In this document: in pieces, positions 61,701 through 64,000 of the stretch
Layout: each line of letters begins with the position of its first letter
How positions within the stretch are numbered: the first letter of the stretch is position 1
Source: Amoebidium appalachense
Taxonomy: Eukaryota; Ichthyosporea
NCBI GenBank assembly: GCA_963693365.1
Contig: CAVNZM010000012.1
Span: 8,742,001-8,806,000, forward strand
DNA length: 64,000 bases
Direction: 5' to 3'
Notes under the pieces: generated by a model
Databases searched by the model: none
Told to the model about the DNA's origin: nothing
What the model saw: only the letters and a program-made list of their open reading frames with translations
Program-made: the position numbers and the translations under genes

Positions 61701-63590
61701 AGTGCATAACTTGGCCCACCTCTCTACACGTCGGCCGGTTCGCTATGATGGCCCGCCCGGCCGCGCCGGCAAATCGGGCCAAAAGTCCCCGACCCAACAT
61801 TTTGCATATAATTTGAGAAATTGTGGAGAGAGAAGTTCAAAATAGTTTTCCACCAAATTTTGCTAGGTACTAAATATATATGTAAACTCTTATTCTGTAA
61901 ATTTTCAATCAATTCTGACATAGGGTTTATTGGCAAAGCTCACAAAAGCGATGGTACCTTTTCTTGGTTTGAGGTGCGACCCGAATATTGGTGACACTGT
62001 AGCGTGACAACCCAATGTCAGATCGAGTTGAAACTTGGTAGACCCCAAGGTCATTGGCTTACAAGCTTATGTGCAAAATTTGACCAATGGTTGTCTATCT
62101 TTATGCGACACAGGAAGGACGCGCTTTTGCCAGTTTTCAGCAGTAAAAAAGTGAAAAACGGCAACAAACTGCGTTGGCCGCTGTACTGCACAGCGTGTGA
62201 GCCACTCGTTATCTGAAACTGACCAGTGCGGCGGGTGGCAAGATGGTGCCAAACCGATAAGAAATTGTTTAGGTGAACCAATCATAGACGAGAACTAAGA
62301 AATATGCGGGTAAATGGGAATTTTCGGCTCACATATTGGTGACAAAGCAAAGGACGCTAAGGAGCATGTAGTTACGGTCAACATTGTACATATAATGTAC
62401 AAATAATGAATATAATGTATAAATAAATGATAAAAATCATAATATTACTATTTAATACAGCTTAAATACTGAATAGGAATGGGCAGGTAGGAGTGACACC
62501 GCGATTATGAAAAAGGAATTTTGCAACGCTCAAGCGCGGTTTGATTGGTCGGCATGCTTTCTATATAATGGATCAGACAACATGATGTGGAAGCACATTG
62601 CCTCAAACGCAAGCAATATGGGGGACACATGTGATGTCCAATTCTTTTGATCTGCAATTCGGCATAAATCATGCAAACGTACTTTCCCCCCGCCCCGCGC
62701 CCCCCCTTGCGGAGAAAAAGGAAACCATACGGGAAAAAATCACACAACAGTTCTAAACCACACAAACTCATTTTCAATTGTGAAAATAAATTCCGGTATA
62801 TATAAATTGTGCAATGAAAGGGCCCCAAAGCCCGATTTGGAGACCTGCCACATAGGTAAAAGCAGCTCGCCTTTATTCTAGGTCCCGTCAGTGGGTGAAT
62901 TCCCGCGAGCGCCAATTGCAGCAGACAATTAGCACTATATTCATTGCGGGTTGAATGCTGATCAGGCATAATGTATTCACTGTATTTTCGTATACTTGTG
63001 TTGTGTGTTGGTGTGTGTAGGTGTACAAGAGCAGACCGTGTAAAGCCAGCTATGCTATAAGGTGCACGGGCTGCCACATGAGCCAAGTGCGCCTTCCCAA
63101 TTGTGTGCTCTTTGCTATATATGAAACTCTGTGTTGTGCTATGTAAAAAAATTCATGTATACGGAAGCAGGTGTATTTAGGTGGCCACTGCACACGCGTG
63201 CATCATTTCGCCGAATGCGTGGTCATTTACTCTCTGACGTGCAGGTATACCAAAAATGCTCTACAACGATTACCCACTTAATAGAACGGATAGTACAACA
63301 GATTAAATTTAATTTACACACTTTATTGTGCATTTTCTTACTGTTTAAATAATCTTTAAAGCCTTTTGCATACTTGAAATCTATGGGTTATAGTTTATTG
63401 CTATATCCCGTTTCATGCTTTCGCCGCGCTCCGATCGATTGGGTGCCTGTCAGGAGTGTCTCTGGCCGGGCCGGGCAGGCCCTCATAGCGTACCTTCCCA
63501 CGTGCTAGAATCGAGTCTACTTGCCGTGCATACTCTGTTGGTGTATTGCCTGTTGTTATCTTTTGCTTTGTAGTCGGAATTACATTCTAA
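61701..63590. other. Ordinary-complexity DNA without a recognised gene
   Basis: Nearly 1.9 kb with no homopolymer longer than about ten. ATG-started frames are under 80 codons. A 193-codon minus-strand frame (63086-62505) starts without ATG and shows no domain. AT-rich TAATGTATAAATA-like repeats lie at 62385-62440. Confidence 0.5.
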
Positions 63591-63902
63591 CCTCTCCCCT
63601 CCCACCTCTTCCTCCCTCTATCTCCACCCTTATCCAGTACCCCCCCCCCCCCCCCCCCCAACCGCAACAAACACCCGTTCCCTCCCCCCATCTCCCTTCC
63701 TCCCTCCCCCCCCCCCCCCCCCCCCCCACCCCACCCACACACACACACACAAACACCCACACCCACCCACCCACCCACACTTACACACACGTAGACACAC
63801 ACACGCTTACGCGCGCGCGCGCGCACACACACACACACACAGACAGACAGACACTCATATACCCACCCATCCACCCCCTCCCCCACCCACCCACCCACTG
63901 TC

Positions 63903-63965
<63 letters not shown>

Positions 63966-63968
63966 ACA

Positions 63969-64000
<32 letters not shown>
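63590..64000 (+). repeat. Terminal C tracts and CA arrays
   Basis: C tracts at 63640-63659 and 63706-63727, CA/CCCA repeats, a (CG)n run near 63812-63824, then about 62 consecutive C (63904-63965) passing directly into (CA)n at the window end. Confidence 0.9.

Noticed and set aside
62505-63086. 193-codon minus-strand frame
   Set aside because: Begins at TTG, cysteine-rich mixed composition without a domain, and no splice or regulatory support.

Overview
This is nuclear DNA from a eukaryote, almost certainly a protist. Several genes are cut by GT-AG introns whose phases agree from exon to exon. The product set mixes eukaryotic families (ABCC-type ABC transporter, BTB/T1 plus beta-propeller protein, Kazal inhibitor) with families of bacterial flavour (Fe-S L-serine dehydratase, OFA-type transporter, flavodoxin-fold quinone reductase, phage tail-collar domain). 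An ichthyosporean-like holozoan would fit, but this is a guess; oomycete-like or other protists are not excluded. The sequence names no species. Most of the window is noncoding and crowded with poly-G/poly-C tracts of 20-60 bp, (CA)n/(GT)n and (CT)n arrays, and T-run/G-run junctions. Nearly all long open frames over these arrays are artefacts.

Layout. 1-2.6 kb: microsatellites, a degenerate minisatellite, and a tail-collar-domain gene (+). 4.6-6.6 kb: three phase-matched exons of an ABCC-type transporter (-), covering only the start of the first membrane domain. 6.6-11 kb: noncoding, with a striking hairpin and a purine-rich tract. 11.05-17.26 kb: a complete ten-exon L-serine dehydratase (+, 509 aa). 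17.3-30.3 kb: a repeat-dense block with a 34-bp alternating purine-pyrimidine satellite, three dispersed repeat families, and a TA-flanked inverted-repeat element carrying an unknown ORF. 30.3-32.5 kb: a two-exon BTB/beta-propeller gene (+) with an apparent 1-nt frameshift. 32.5-40.2 kb: repeats and one orphan ORF. 40.28-41.29 kb: a secreted four-Kazal protein (+). 44.17-45.68 kb: an intronless OFA-like MFS transporter (-), divergent from a six-exon NAD(P)H:quinone oxidoreductase-like gene (+, 46.40-52.14 kb). A TA-flanked miniature element lies in intron 3 of the latter. 52-64 kb: no recognised gene, a 325-bp tandem duplication, a 451-bp triplication with an exon-like cassette, palindromic AT/GC repeats and homopolymers.

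The genes do not form an obvious pathway. Joined coding sequences were assembled by hand from splice sites and phase. The serine dehydratase (1,530 nt) and the quinone reductase (786 nt) each close exactly in frame, which strongly supports both models.
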